NCBI GenBank assembly: GCA_032164295.1
Contig: JAJHTX010000010.1
Location: 124,001-188,000, forward strand
Direction of reading: 5' to 3'
DNA: 64,000 nt
DNA from: Inonotus obliquus
Taxonomy: Eukaryota > Basidiomycota > Agaricomycetes > Hymenochaetales > Hymenochaetaceae
Below, piece after piece: positions 38,401 through 50,349 of the stretch (within the stretch, counting starts at the first letter, position 1; the number at the start of each line of letters is the position of its first letter). A model generated the notes under the pieces. The model was not told the origin of the DNA, searched no databases, and worked only from the letters and a program-made list of their open reading frames with translations. The translations under genes were made by a program, and so were the position numbers.

Positions 38401-40280
38401 ACGACTCATCAGTCGAATGGGAGACACCACAAAATCATTGCCGTTCCCTTCCGCTATTAAATCCCTGGCTAACTCTGAGCACTACGATTCCAGGACCTTC
38501 CAGACGAAGCCAACAGGCGTGAGAGAAAGATTCTGAGGTGTTGCTAGCCTTCCCCCAGGAAGGCAATTAACGATCGTCTTGCCGCGTTCAAACTCCGAAG
38601 CTCCGGTTGCCCAAAAACGTTAGTAGCGATTTGTTCACTTTCATATCCCTTGTTTTTTCGTGACCATGATGAGCTTGGCCCAGAGTGCTGCGGATACGAA
38701 AAATCAAGCGTCTATCACAACTCACCGCTCCCATGACCGCCTCGTGTCAAGGCGTCTAGATAGGTCCACCCAAAAAGAAGTATGTGGAACGCATGTTCAT
38801 GAGCGCTAGAAAACACTCACTTACTGTTTTGCTACAGAGACAATTTACGGCTCGTATGGTGCTCTGGTCCTCGCTCAAAACGGATTCAATACAAAGGGAG
38901 ATAATCTCCTTATTTCCTGCTGGTTGATACTACTTTCTCAAGACTACGTACAATATTACGTGAACCCACTGAGACAGCTTGAAGATGGCATCAACGACAC
39001 AGAGGTGCCGAGCACATCTGAATGCCTAGAGGCTTGAACCTAGTATCAGAATCAGCGCACTCACAAGGTCCTTTGAAGGTATCGGCGATTTCTGACGCGA
39101 TCAGATAAGTCGCCTTTCCCTTTATCTTGAGCTTGCCTATACTTACCTCGAAACCCCCTCCCCCCTCCTCCTTACTCCCCCTCCTCCATCCATCCCTGCT
39201 TGCAGGAGCTCTTTTCTGAGCTTTTCTGAGGCAAAACTTCTGCAGAGATCCCCCATTACTCGCCAGTTCCCTTATGGCTCTGAGGTCGACTGATGCATAG
39301 CATCGTCACCTCAGTGCCTATCCTTATGATGGCACGATGTCCCCATTCCCTTCACCAATGATCGGTCTACCCCGCTCCCCACCCAGGGTTTCCGCAGAGA
39401 TCGTCAGCAGCACTTCATTAATCTCATATCGCCATGCTGATCCGACATCCCCGTCGTCTATCCCGTCTGACTTACATCAACCTCAAGTGACCTTCCTCAT
39501 AACTGGGCCAACGCTGCGGACTCAACATACTGCTTCAGGATACGTCACCCGGTAACGTTAAGGTAGAGATGCCCATGGCTTCCTCGGGACCTGTAGGATT
39601 CATCATTCCCTAACTTTCTCGCGGATAATAGGCCATAGTATGTCCACATTTTCCCCTACTTGTCATGCAGCGCTGTGCATAATCCTTATTTTATTTATTT
39701 ATTCACAGATGGGTCCAGACTTACTGGATGCGTACGTCAGCACCTCAACCTCCTTGGGACACTTTCCTTCTCCAAGTGCCTGCCTTTTCGACATCCTTTC
39801 CGTTCTTGGATAATCCTGACTTGAGAGTCGAAGCTGAGACACAATATAAGTAGACCGATTCCGCAGCTCATATCGCAATTCAACTCCCACCTCTTCCTCC
39901 TCTCTCTTTCCTTAACTCGAAGAGCGTGAAGCTCTGCCAACATTCTGTCCTGAACGACTATTACCTGGACTCTTGTTAGTATCGCGTTGGACGTCATTCC
40001 AATCGACATCCCCCCCCCCGCGCAGTTGCGAGCGAGTCCCCATTAGACATAGGAGGATGAGTTATATGCGCGAAAAGGATGTTGTGGGTACATTGCTTGG
40101 CAATTATGCGCGTCTGCCGTTCGCGATTATCATCGCTGGACTGGCGGAGTCCTAGCCATCGTCTGACCAAATCTCTTAATAGTACTGTAGAACCTTACGG
40201 CCCACACCAGATGGGAAGGTGGGCATCTCATGCTCAGACCTTCTCTGTACCCTGGAATAACACTCATCGTTGTGCAATAG
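35496..40280. other. 4.8 kb region without a supported gene
   Basis: The best candidate is a minus-strand frame at 36197-36559 (EIAMAFAVKSETRPTYLRD..., 120 codons) without recognisable domain or splice partners. The unresolved first exon of the paralogue at 40281 must lie in about 39.9-40.2 kb, downstream of a weak TATA-like ATATAAG near 39846. A C-run occurs at 40010-40019. Otherwise nothing. Confidence 0.35.
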
Positions 40281-41597
40281 CACTTGGAGGAGCTCATCCC
40301 GCTCCCGCCCAAAACACCTTCCGTCCCCCCAGACAGGACGCGAAACTCCTTTGATAAACGTTCGAGGGCGAAACGTCCTTATGACCGCCCCCCTCAGAAA
40401 GCTTCGGGGCGTGATCTAAATCAACCCAGGGATCGCCAGACTCGTATTAAAAAGGCAAATCAGGAGAGTGACGAAATTACCGCGTCGGCGCCCTCTTCGG
40501 CCATTCCCATTAATTCTCCCCATGCTACCGAGATGCGAGTCCTTTCATCTTGAAACTATTTACCACTGTCGCTGAAGTTTTGATCACCCATTAACGCCAT
40601 GCAGACGGTCCAGGTTGGACAATGTTCACGATTGGTTGCTAGATGCATTCAAGGATTTTCCTCCTGAACTCTGCGACGGTCAGGCCAGCTTGGCATTACC
40701 AGATACTACGGCGAACCAGCGGTCCCCTGGGGCACCGATTGACGGTATCGAGTCCTCTTTTGTCCAACAGAGAGACGAGTTCCAGCCGCGTTCGTTTCCT
40801 AATGTTAGCAACGAGCCGTCCAATACCACCATTCCTCGAGTTGGGGTTGACGCGCAGAGCGCAATCATCGGGCAGGACGTCGACCCGTCTGTCGAAGAAG
40901 CGCTCTTATTGAATCGGAACGCCAATGACGACCAGCCCGTCTTAGGAACCCAGGAACACCAAGGTTCGATTGCCCATCATGGTAGTGGTTCCATACTCCA
41001 ACCTATTCGAGGGACGAACTTTGCGCTCGCAGCATGTCCGGGTTGCGCAACACAGCTCTATATTGATTTGACTTCAGGAGTGTATCAACCGTTTGAGAAT
41101 GGCAAACCATATCTCACTGGAGTGTCGCCGACCGTCGGCAACCATCAACAACTTGAACCTTTCGGATCGAATGTTCTTCCTCACCACCCCTCCCCATCCC
41201 AGCCGATGGGCACAGAGCTCAGTCTTCCTTTCAACCAGGCTGCCTACCCTTCCAATACTCCGACGTAAGTTAACACCTCGATTATTTTCCGACAGTCAGT
41301 CTTACATCATTTTCAAATCACAGTCACGCGATGAGCAACACGTCGAGACTCGAAAGGCCGATGTTGACTCGATTAACAATTCCGAGCCCGGGTCCCTCTG
41401 AACAACAGAATGGTTCTTCATTCACCTCGGTATGCCTCAGCTACCTGCACACTACTCCGTTCTGACGCGGAACCTTTTTACAGGCTCTATCGAGTGGCGT
41501 AACATTGGGTGCCCCGGAGAGTTCCGTGCTCTTCAACAATGATTTTTCCTCCGTTTACAATCCGTTATATGACCACCATTTCTCAAAGCTCACTTAG
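40281..41597 (+). CDS. Unknown protein, paralogue 2 (5' exon unresolved)
   Basis: Exons 40281-40534, 40605-41264, 41324-41429 and 41484-41597 encode 377 residues; exon 1 is not resolved. It matches the gene at 34048 in phase at every junction (0, 2, 2, 0) and has the same 660-nt third exon. The basic patch is RNSFDKRSRAKRPYDRPP, and the CxxC is AACPGCATQL. The first intron of this model (40535-40604) appears to begin GC rather than GT (AT|GCGAGT); reading a GC-AG intron there is the only way to keep the phase-2 junction of the paralogue. The stop at 41595-41597 is followed 30 bp later by a heptamer satellite. Function unknown; probably nuclear. Confidence 0.65.
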
Positions 41598-41627
41598 ATG
41601 CTTATGATTATAGTAACATATTGTCCC

Positions 41628-41990
41628 AATCCCATATCCCATATCCCATACCCATATCCCATATCCCATATCCCATACCCATATCCCATATCCCATATCC
41701 CATTTACCATTTCCTATATCCCATTTACCATTTCCCTTCTTCCACTTACCACTTACCACTTACCACTTACCACTTACCACTTACCATTTCCCATTTCCCA
41801 TTTCCCATTTCCCATTTCCCATATCCCATATCCCATATCCCATATCCTATATCCTATATCCCTTCCCTTCTCCCTTCTCCCTTCTCCTACGTTCCATTCC
41901 ATTTCCGTAATCCGTATCCCATATCCACCATATTCCATTCCATTTTCGTTTCCCATATCCACCATATCCCATATCCCATATCCCATCCCC
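41628..41990. repeat. Heptamer satellite with changing unit sequence
   Basis: A pyrimidine-rich tract with 7-bp period. Units change in blocks along the array: CCCATAT at 41633-41700, then CACTTAC at about 41747-41785, then CCCATTT at about 41785-41820, then CCCATAT again to about 41850, and once more near 41955-41990. The period is kept although the unit mutates, as expected for slippage with local homogenisation. Starts 31 bp after the stop of paralogue 2. Confidence 0.85.
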
Positions 41991-42279
41991 CGACCCCCTC
42001 ATCCCTCGTAGGTAACGCGGGGAAAATTCGGGTAGCAATTTGTTTCTTATAATATTCTTCTTGGTTTTTCGACTTTCAATATTCCTTCCTGGGCTGGGCT
42101 GGGGATGGAATTCCTGACACACCAAATGGTCTTCATAACATTGGCATACGCAACGTCATTCATAACAACACGCATAACTTTTAACCTGTATTTCGTTCAT
42201 CTTGCCTCACAAAAGTCAATCCAAATAGCACTACGACTTCTACCCTACTAGAAACATCCTTCTCTGACATCGCGCGATT

Positions 42280-42576
42280 GCTTCAGCCAGCAGAATGGGA
42301 GGTTTTTCATAGCCATGCATAAGGGGCGCAAAGCACAAACTGTATAGGTCTACGAGTAACAAGAGCAAGACGAGTCACAAGAAGAAACAGGAAGTGACTT
42401 CGGTTCCCAATTTCCCAAAAAAGATTGAGAGGTCTAGGGCAGCGCGAAGGAAAATTCGAAGTGAGGCCTTTTCGCAAAGGAAGGATAGCCCTGCGGCGCC
42501 CTCCAGTTCACGTAAGCTCGATACTGAATTGGAATTGGAAATAGACGAAGCAGGTTACGTTCTGACCAGCCTTTAA
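42280..42576 (+). other. Lys/Arg-rich exon-like segment
   Basis: Entered through a TATAG acceptor near 42347, an open segment reads SNKSKTSHKKKQE then FPKKIERSRAARRKIRSE, and has a GTAAGC donor at 42510. It recalls the basic patch of the two paralogues at 34 and 40 kb, and lies just downstream of the second, so it may be a partial third copy. No complete gene can be built. Confidence 0.3.
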
Positions 42577-42724
42577 TTGAGTGCATAGCGTACAGGATAA
42601 TAGTACTAAGGTAGGCTAGCAACCACGCCTCGCTTCTAGTTTCCTTGGATTACAGAGCCTCCGCCACAAACCATTGCGCAGCCGCAAACCGCCCGGACAG
42701 CCACGAACCAGGAACGAGATCTTG

Positions 42725-43841
42725 TCAAGATGGTCCGTTGTCGACATCAGCTCTAATGGCGGAATCTGAATCTGGCGAGTCCGAGGAGGAAACGGAAAGA
42801 GCTTCAAAAAACTCATCTTCCATGTGCCCAGCTTTCCTGTGCCCAATTCCTTTTGTTCTCTGCTTTCGCGGGTATAGTGGAGTCTGTAGCTTCTTCTTTG
42901 GTCCAGAAAGGGATTTGGACGTTCCTCCTTTCTCCCCTGGGCGCTTTCCACTTATGTAGGGATTCCCCACCGCATCTGCAGCGGTCTCGACCTCGACCTC
43001 CGGCTCTCCACTGAGTTCTCCAGCAGCCATCCTAGCTTCCACCTCGCGCAAAAGCTGCTCCCGACGAGCATCTGTCTCGCTCTTAGATGTTTGCTTGGTG
43101 TCACCGAGATCTGGGTTTCGTTCGCATTTTTCTGCGGATGGAGGGAACAGTGATATGTACTTTTCAAGCTTTGGATAGTTCTGTTTACATATCACAAGAG
43201 AAGGCGGTGAGTAGCTGTGTAAGAATGTTTGAAAGGCGGATGGGACGAACCTGTATGTAGTTAAGCTGTACTCGTAATTCATGCAGCGCATTCTCGAGTT
43301 GATAGGCTGTTCCCTTCGAAGACGCCGCCTTGCTTTGCCCTGGCTCTCTTTTTACTTTCTTCATCTTCCTCAACACCTTCCGTCGTTCTGTATTCGCGGG
43401 AAGAAAGAGGAATGTCAAAACTCAAACAGGGACGAAAGTATATGCGTGGAGCACGGACCAAAGAACTTAACCTTGTGGTATCGCTTTGCGATGATGCGCT
43501 CTTTTCGTATCAACTCTGCAGCCTGCAAGTCCGACTCAATGGATTTGAGGCGCCTCTCGGTCTCCACACGCACATCCGCTGCGAGATTATCCTTCAATTA
43601 ACATAGCGACTCAATATAAGCTTACACTCGTGAATCAGAAACCAAGAAGCCAACATACCTTTGCTAACAGTCTGCGCGTCTGTCGTAACGCAGCTTTCAG
43701 CTTCTGTACACCGGGCAGTTCAGCAGCCAGGTCATCCATGAAAAACTTTCGTCGATTCCTCGCTGCATCTTTGTGTGTTTCTCCGGTAGTGGGGCCAAGG
43801 TTGCGATGAGCCCTTGAAGTAGCCGCACGCTGCGGTCCCAT
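42725..43841 (-). CDS. efg1: rRNA-processing protein EFG1
   Basis: Four exons (43659-43841, 43459-43591, 43251-43387, 42725-43180) give 302 residues from the ATG at 43839-43841. The protein acts in the nucleolus in 40S subunit assembly and 18S rRNA maturation. Family marks: a coiled-coil N-terminal half with KLKAALRQTRRLLAK, RLKSIESDLQAAELIRKER, then KRYHKVKFFERRKVLRKMKK (the conserved K-Y-H-x-V-K-F-F-E-R-x-K core), and LRVQLNYIQNYPKLEKYIS, which matches the invariant LNY...YPK..KYISL element. The acidic and Lys-rich C-terminus is typical. The second intron begins GTCCGT, a weaker donor, but the phase and the conserved ERRK across the junction support it. Confidence 0.92.
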
Positions 43842-44076
43842 TGTCTTTGTTGTGGGAGGGGAGGAGCGCGTGACAAAAAAGTGTCATACATGTAACTGTA
43901 ATGTCACATCGATTGTACCAAATCAAATACAAGTACAAACAAGCATGCCACCAGGGCCATGGTACGTTGTTGGGGATATGTAAATGCGGGGCGGAATGGA
44001 AAGCGAAACCGGACAACACGAATATGTGCACCATATGAGCTCTCCCAATTATTTGTTTGTAGCGAGTGATTGGAAA

Positions 44077-44821
44077 CTACCACACAGTACCCATGTCCTC
44101 GAGTCGTAAGGAGTACAACGACGCCTCGAACTTACTGCGCACTTCCGTCTTAATCACCCTTTTATAAGCAGATGCGTATAGGGCAGAAGGTAACGGTAAC
44201 AACTCACCCAAGGTCCCAAGTACTGGGGCGGGCCGATAGGCTCGTACCTGCTGCCATGTCGGTCACACTTGGTCGAATATGCCTGATCGTGGCCATCGCG
44301 GCCTATTCTGACGTGGATAACATCGAAAAAGGGCTCGTTGCCGCAAGGTATCACGTAGACAATATTTCCAAACCGCTGAAGCTCTTCCTCCTGTATAGGT
44401 CTGATTCGTCGTATACAAATAATGCCATTAGATAACGCAACGACCTCAAGTTGTGCACAGCTGCATTACCTATCAGAATCAATCCCACTCTGTGAGCAAG
44501 GTGGATCAGAAAATGGCTCGAAGTCATAATATAGAAATGACGCACCAGTCCTGCACCCATAGTCGGACAAGCGTCAACTAAGTTCAACTCGTCACTTAAA
44601 CTGCACGTCTTCTTCAGCTTTATGCATCTCTCGCAAGCGCCCATTTTCGTTACCCTGCACTAAGGGAGGATCAGACAAGGCATGTGGATGAGATTGGCAA
44701 ACGCCTTTACCTTCTGATGAGCTTTCTTGCATTCCAAGCAATTGCCGTAATTGCGGTGCTGAGCGGCGATCCGGCGAGCATCAGAGTATGCACAGTAAAA
44801 TACCTTGCTTTGCTCTGCCAT
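44077..44821 (-). CDS. Type II zinc-cluster protein with C-terminal domain, copy a
   Basis: Five exons (44711-44821, 44546-44659, 44470-44489, 44208-44400, 44077-44148) encode 169 residues. An N-terminal FYCAYSDARRIAAQHRNYG precedes a Zn(II)2Cys6 cluster (Cys 28, 31, 38, 46, 49, 56; C-x2-C-x6-C-x7-C-x2-C-x6-C), again split before the third Cys codon. A 20-nt exon leads into a C-terminal domain containing LQRFGNIVYVIP, FFDVIHVRIGRDGHDQAY and YLGPW. The gene at 50742-51523 has the same order: QRFGRVLYVTP, FLDVFHVRAGVDGHEQVY, YVGPL. I do not know this domain; its alternating hydrophobics suggest a beta-rich fold. Short micro-exon phase matches in both genes, which supports the models. Confidence 0.68.
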
Positions 44822-47430
44822 GGCTACGGTACGAGGCGCTCGGAGAAAGGGATGTTGTGCTTTGGTTTCTGGATACAGCTGTCTTTAAGCTGCGGATGTG
44901 GTAACAAGGCAAAGGCGTGTGCACGGCGATTACTTCACTAAAAACGTTAAATACCGAAATGAACACACGCCGCAAAGTTCAAGGCAGGCGAAATGCTCAA
45001 TTCGTCCAAACGGCTGCCTAATTCCATTATCGTAGCCGCAATACACCTCTCCAGCGATCTGGCGCCAGCCTGCGTAACGGATGGAGCCATTATTCAGGCC
45101 GAGTCTGCTTTGTGCGGTCCAGTGGACGTTGACACCCTAGGCATGTTCAAGGCGTGCCACGGACATAAGACGAATTCCCGTCTAGGAGAAGGTTACGATA
45201 CGGATCAACCGGAGCATTGTGCAACAATACAACGTAAGCTGATTAGATCGAGGGCATTATGAAACAGGTGCAACTCACAGATTACAGGATCGGACGAGTG
45301 TCGTGGAGAGGATAAGTGCTTGATCGAAGAATGAGGAGGGGTGAATGATAGTGGTAGCGGATGAACGACTTCATAGAGGATCGTAATCCACTAGAAGACC
45401 ATTATATTGATCGACTTGGAACCTGAACTTCGGCTTCACCCAGCCCTCGAATTTGACATAACCTTGGGATCAATGCGCCTGTATCAATTCCTTCCCTCCG
45501 AAAGGAACCTTCAATCAAGCAGGACGAAGTTGAGAAGTAGCACTTTGTTCAACCAATGCAACACGACCGTATAATCCAGGAGATAAGCGGTTTCCACTAC
45601 CCTTCACCCCGGAACATTATGCACGAGGTCGGGCCATTTAGTGAGGTCATCTCGCGCCTCGGTATGACATGACGCCTCGCAGAGACTGGCGACTCAGGAA
45701 TGCAATGGCCCCCCGGCAGGGCGAAATCAATCCTTCTGCCGAGCCAGGAAGGCCTGCTGGAAGGGTATCCAATCTGGAGCCAGATGACACGTCGGGATGA
45801 CGGCATGGTCCCTGATAGAGCTTCCGAGGTCCAAAGACTTCCTCGATAAGTACCAGCTGAACCATTCAGCACAGTACTTATTGCACTCGTAGCCGCAAGG
45901 CCGAATCGACGAGACATCCTAGTATTTCCAATGCAAAATGCTTAACTCCAGTTCGGAATCGAAGTCGAAAAGACCTCACCGACTTTATTCACCGACTTTA
46001 TTCCGAGGTGAGCAAAACTATCGCGGAGATCGGTGATTGGTCGCTTAAACGAAACTCTTCGCAGCACAATTCTTTCGAGTTTATCAGGAAAGCCCCTCGC
46101 ACAAGTGATTAGTGTACACACGGGTCAAAAATACCAAAGCAATCGTACAGAAACTTAATAGAACGTTCAGAATATCTTTCGAGCATCGAAGTAAACCAAG
46201 GCCACTCACAGGGGTTGCATATTTCTTCCAAGTCAAAATCCTTCCGGCAAACAAACCATTTCTCCACACCTTCTCGTTCCATGCATCCTCTGACATCCAC
46301 GAGGGCGACAATATTGGCGCCGCCGCTGTTATACGCGAGCGAATCAACTGTCGCTTCCGCTGTGCATCCTGGCCCACTAGCACTATCGTTGTATCATTGC
46401 CTTGGCAGACTCGCCGTTCGTCACTTCCGCATCCTTTCGCGAGTCGCAACAGAAGCGAGCCACAGAGCATCACCTTCGCATATGGCTCTCAGTCATGTAA
46501 GGACGAAGGAAACGAAGGAAAGCGCACGCGTTGCCCTGATTCGGTCTCTCTGTCACCTATTCGCTTACGTGTCCATACTTACTGTCACACAAAGCATCCG
46601 TACGTACTGCTGCAGACACGGGTGCACACGACGGGCAGAATAATAGCGGCTTTGAAAGTCTTCGGTTTCCCACTTAGTTGCGAGTTGGTTTTGACCTTGG
46701 ATGATGCCCGTTCATTTCAACTACTTGGTTGGTTCGTTGTGAGGACGAAACACGAGAGCATCTCGTCCTCACGATATCATTTCACTAGCACGTCGTCTTA
46801 CATAAGATCTGGTTGGAGCAACGCTTAGTTCCGGCTGCAACCGCGAGGCTCTCTTCGATAGCCCCACCATCGATGGTAAGTCCGTAACGTGAACTCTCAC
46901 TCTCAGAGCATCTGCATGTGTTGGTTTTCAGGAAGGTTTACTGTCCGTGGAATGGGACAGTCTACTCCCCAGCCCTCCGATTCGGGCCTGATTGATTATG
47001 GCACACTGGTGAGCTATTGACCTTTCTGTACTGGATAGTTAAGCAAGCATATGATGGTCTTTGCAAAGGGAGGCCTCGCCCGACGCACATCGTGGAGAGT
47101 GAACGAGGAATCTATGCGCTCTCCGAGCAGACCTTTTTTATGTCTCACCTACAGGTGAGCATCACCATGGATTCAGTCTTGAATCACAATCGATCACAAT
47201 CGCAACGTTACGATGACAGTTTACTTAGCCATATGCTTCCAGCCCTATAATACTGATATAGACACCTGCTTCTGGGACAGAACGAAGATCATGCTTGCCC
47301 TCCTATATACCCTTCACACTCGGTGACTCATCTCGGTTCTATTGTGGAACGCGGCCCCCTACCTGTCTCTCGTGCTTTCCTAGAGAAAAGACATCAAAAG
47401 GCGGTACCGCGATTATAACGATTCGTAATC
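44822..47430. other. Array spacer with possible partial gene near 46.2 kb
   Basis: A minus-strand exon-like segment at 46210-46325 (acceptor ACAG, donor GTGAGT) reads ANIVALVDVRGCMEREGVEKW, with a V-x-V-R-x(4)-G pattern like the C-terminal domain of the type II genes; it may be a decayed copy. A 238-codon plus frame at 46112-46828 overlaps it and lacks protein-like composition. Plus-strand segments near 46.95-47.16 kb (KQAYDGLCKGRPRPTHIVES) have good splice signals but no assembled gene. 44.98-46.1 kb shows nothing firm. Confidence 0.25.
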
Positions 47431-47988
47431 TCACTCTTTCTCATATGATCTGTGTATCAAACACCATTCGCATTGAATTGCGGGCTCGATGTATGGCCTG
47501 AACCACTATATAGGCACTTATGTTAGTCAGCGACTCCGTGCCATCATGCTCGTACTTACCCTGCGTCGGACCTTCCGACAGGTCTCGCAAGTGATAAAAC
47601 GATATGAAGACTTCCTCCTCGCCAGGCTATCACCGAAACGGATACTGCGAGTCGACGGAACTTGCTTCTGCTGTGCTAGGTCTCGCCGAGTCGTATACTG
47701 GTTACATATGAGGGAGAGAGCCTGGCGTTGGCCCCCTGTTTCTTTGTGGGCGATGTACTGAGCGGCCATACATTGTAAGGTCTGGATCGACTCGACCTCA
47801 CTCTTGGAGGTTGAATCCTGACTGGACACGATTTGGTCTTCTGGAACGTGTTCGCCTGATCCATAGACACCTGGACCCTTAAAGAGTTGATCCTGAGCAC
47901 TCGATTCCCCACAGGACTGATTATACGGAGACGTTGTCTGTATCTCCTGTGTGTCTGCTCTCTCGTATGCTGCGCTAGATCTGGACAT
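47431..47988 (-). CDS. Type I zinc-cluster protein, copy 4, two ligands lost
   Basis: Exons 47560-47988 and 47431-47505 encode 167 residues from the ATG at 47986-47988. The N-terminal 130 residues are Ser/Gln/Asp-rich. The half-cluster CETCRKVRRR closes exon 1 as in the other members. After the 54-nt intron, where every intact copy has Cys, this gene has Trp (residue 144), and the sixth ligand position is Glu (165). CEWC (155, 158) is kept. The donor that normally follows codon 24 of this exon is not used: the frame runs into TGA one codon later. So the zinc site is broken while the frame stays long and open, a recent pseudogene or a changed protein. Confidence 0.6.
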
Positions 47989-48126
47989 GTTCGATGAAGC
48001 TCTAGGAATTATTTGTCAGTAAAAGCATACAATATCCTCCCTGTATCTCACTCACCGGGTTCGCTTTCCTTATGACCACTAGCTAGGGGAGAATTCGGGT
48101 TTACTTCGACCGAAACCGACCCAAGG

Positions 48127-48133
48127 TTTTATA
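48127..48133 (-). promoter_or_regulatory. TATA box, zinc-cluster copy 4
   Basis: TATAAAA on the minus strand, about 139 bp before the ATG at 47988. Confidence 0.5.
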
Positions 48134-49473
48134 CAAGCAGATTTTCGCGTGTCAGATCCTTTCATGGAATAGAACCAGCAGATGACTATTTTCAGAGTTC
48201 TCCTACCGGCTCCCTGGAATCAATTCGATGTATGCCTATCGCAATCACAGCTAGTCTTGGACAAGACATTTCCTAGCGAAAACTGCGAGAATGGGCGCGA
48301 AATCGAATCATCCGAGCCGCATCGGCCTACCAAATAAGCATATGTGGTGCGGCCATAAGCTTTCTTTGCCTATTCAAATATAGACGTCTCAAGCCGGCCA
48401 AAGTCTATATTCCGCCAACATCTTGATGGCTAGTATCCCACAGCGAGCCGATGATGACTAGGAGCGGAGATATTTTCTCACCTCACCTGTCCAACAACGG
48501 GAAGAAAGCTCATAGCGACTTCTGAGTATTTCCCGAATAATCATGTGGCTATATCACAATCATAGGTTTGAAGTTAGCGTTTACCTATTCGGAAATCGGC
48601 TCGAGAGCTTCCTGAGCCATTTTAGGTACGAATGCGAGTCCGTGCTTTGCTTTGTTGACCGCCTCTCTCCGAATTGACGCTTAGAAGTACACTAGGCGAC
48701 ACAATGGGTGCAGCACCCAAGAGCTTCGGAGAGAAGCAAATACAGAAAATTTCTTAGCACGTACAATGATTTTGATCTCTTTATTGGCTTGGATATACTT
48801 GATCGAATCCCTCCAGAATGGCATCATATGCATCAAACAAGGCTGTATACCATATGTCATCGAATTGAGTAACTCAGAGTGTTGGTTGTTGGGGTAAACT
48901 CAGAAATCCGCTGTAGTAGATGAGCAACACTCTCGGAGTTACATCAGAAGGTTATGCTCGCTCATGCACCACTTAGAAGACTGGGATGAAACAAGCATTC
49001 TACCTTTAGAATGGACGAGAGACTCTTGTTACCATTTTCCATAATAGGAGAAAATCGGCAATGCATTCTCACGTCATTTGCTGACATCATCTACATCTGC
49101 TTTCGGCTTGGGAAAAATGGACTCGACTCCTCCGTCAACGATCATGATAAACGAGAAGAAATTTACAACCTCCCCGACATACAGGAATCTCTTACCAATG
49201 ATACACTACAAACCACCAACATTGATAGACTGCTTGCCGTTCTAGTGATCGGGCTGGCCGCTCTCCGGGCTGTAACAAAAGATAGTTTTGTTTATGGTCA
49301 AACGTCCACCTGCATGACGGAGACACTCTTCCAATAAAGCATAAACTAGACGTTCCATTCGCGACTTATAATGCTCTTTCTCCCGACAGTCCTCTATACA
49401 CTTGTACCACAGAGATATGGGACTAAAGCTAGAACTCTTCTCCACCAAGCATCCATCACGATTCTAACTTATT
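48134..49473. other. Array spacer with opposing open frames at 49.0-49.45 kb
   Basis: A plus frame at 49011-49337 (108 codons, DERLLLPFSIIGENRQ...) and a minus frame at 49242-49448 (68 codons, MERLVYALLEECLRHAGG) both look mildly protein-like and overlap. Neither has a recognised motif. 48.13-49.0 kb shows nothing. Confidence 0.3.
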
Positions 49474-50275
49474 TCAATTTCCACCATCAGGGCTGTTCCC
49501 GTTTTTCTTCTTCTTAGACTTCTTCACCTGGTGTAGAGAAACGAGTAAGTGATCCCGCAGGCGTCGAGCGTTTCTTTGGAGCTTACTGTCTCGCAATGAA
49601 TTCCTTGCGTTATGCACCATTCACATGGCTCAAGATGCTCAACGTGAGGCCTGACGCACTGGAGATGGTCTTCCATTAGCTATTTTCCTCTCGTGTCGTT
49701 ATCGGTATACAAACCTTACGACGAGCCTGGCCGCAAGACACGCACGCAACATAGCGTCCAAGCTTCGCGGGACCATCGTAGAAAACAAAGGTGAGTTGTG
49801 AAGTCGAGCGGTCGTGATAGTGAGCTTGGGTTTGGTCCTGCGTCTGGTAAGTCGTATGATCGAAGGCTGTAGTCTGATTGTTTGATAACTGATAGCCCGG
49901 AGTCTGGCTCGCCATGTTCTGAGGCTCGCTCCTCCCGAAATTTGTGCATTCGTACGTCCCGATCTGGTTGTCAATCGGGGTCTGACCTATAACATCGTGC
50001 ACGGTTGAGTTCGCAAACGGCGGGTACCCGTTAAATTGGGCAGGATAACCTGTGCCATCGATAATCGAGTTCTGCGAATCTGGCCTCTCGGAAAAAAGGC
50101 TTGTACCGCTCGGATCGTACCACGCGTCACCCTGGGAATTCGCAACGGGCGGATATTTGTTACTGTGGGGACAATAGCTCTCAGTCGAGTCCTGCGAACT
50201 TGTATGTTGAGAGGAGGCGCTTGTGTCGTCTGTTTGGTACCATCCGTACTGATTGTGGTTATTGAAGTGCGACAT
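49474..50275 (-). CDS. Type I zinc-cluster protein, copy 5 (longest)
   Basis: Exons 49715-50275, 49587-49658 (72 nt) and 49474-49527 encode 228 residues from the ATG at 50273-50275. Residues 1-170 are Ser/Gln/Asn/Tyr-rich with repeated YPP(V/F)ANS units, a prion-like or activation-domain composition. The complete cluster has Cys 178, 181, 188, 199, 202 and 209 with the family spacing C-x2-C-x6-C-x10-C-x2-C-x6-C and again an intron exactly before the third Cys. The 17-residue tail is Lys-rich (VKKSKKKKNG), a likely nuclear signal. A TATA box lies about 70 bp upstream. A DNA-binding nuclear protein is likely; target unknown. Confidence 0.75.
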
Positions 50276-50342
50276 GGCATGGATTTAACAGAGATGCTAA
50301 CCGAGGCCTCAGATTATCGAACCTGCGGAACGAAGAAGTGGC

Positions 50343-50349
50343 CTTTATA
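50343..50349 (-). promoter_or_regulatory. TATA box, zinc-cluster copy 5
   Basis: TATAAAG on the minus strand, about 70 bp before the ATG at 50275, an expected spacing for this array. Confidence 0.55.

Noticed and set aside
41774..42125. Repetitive Gly/Met/Trp-rich frames
   Set aside because: Translation of the heptamer satellite, not a gene.
46112..46828. Long plus-strand open frame, 238 codons
   Set aside because: Biased composition, no motif, no splice partner; a minus-strand exon with proper acceptor and donor lies within it, so it may be a shadow.
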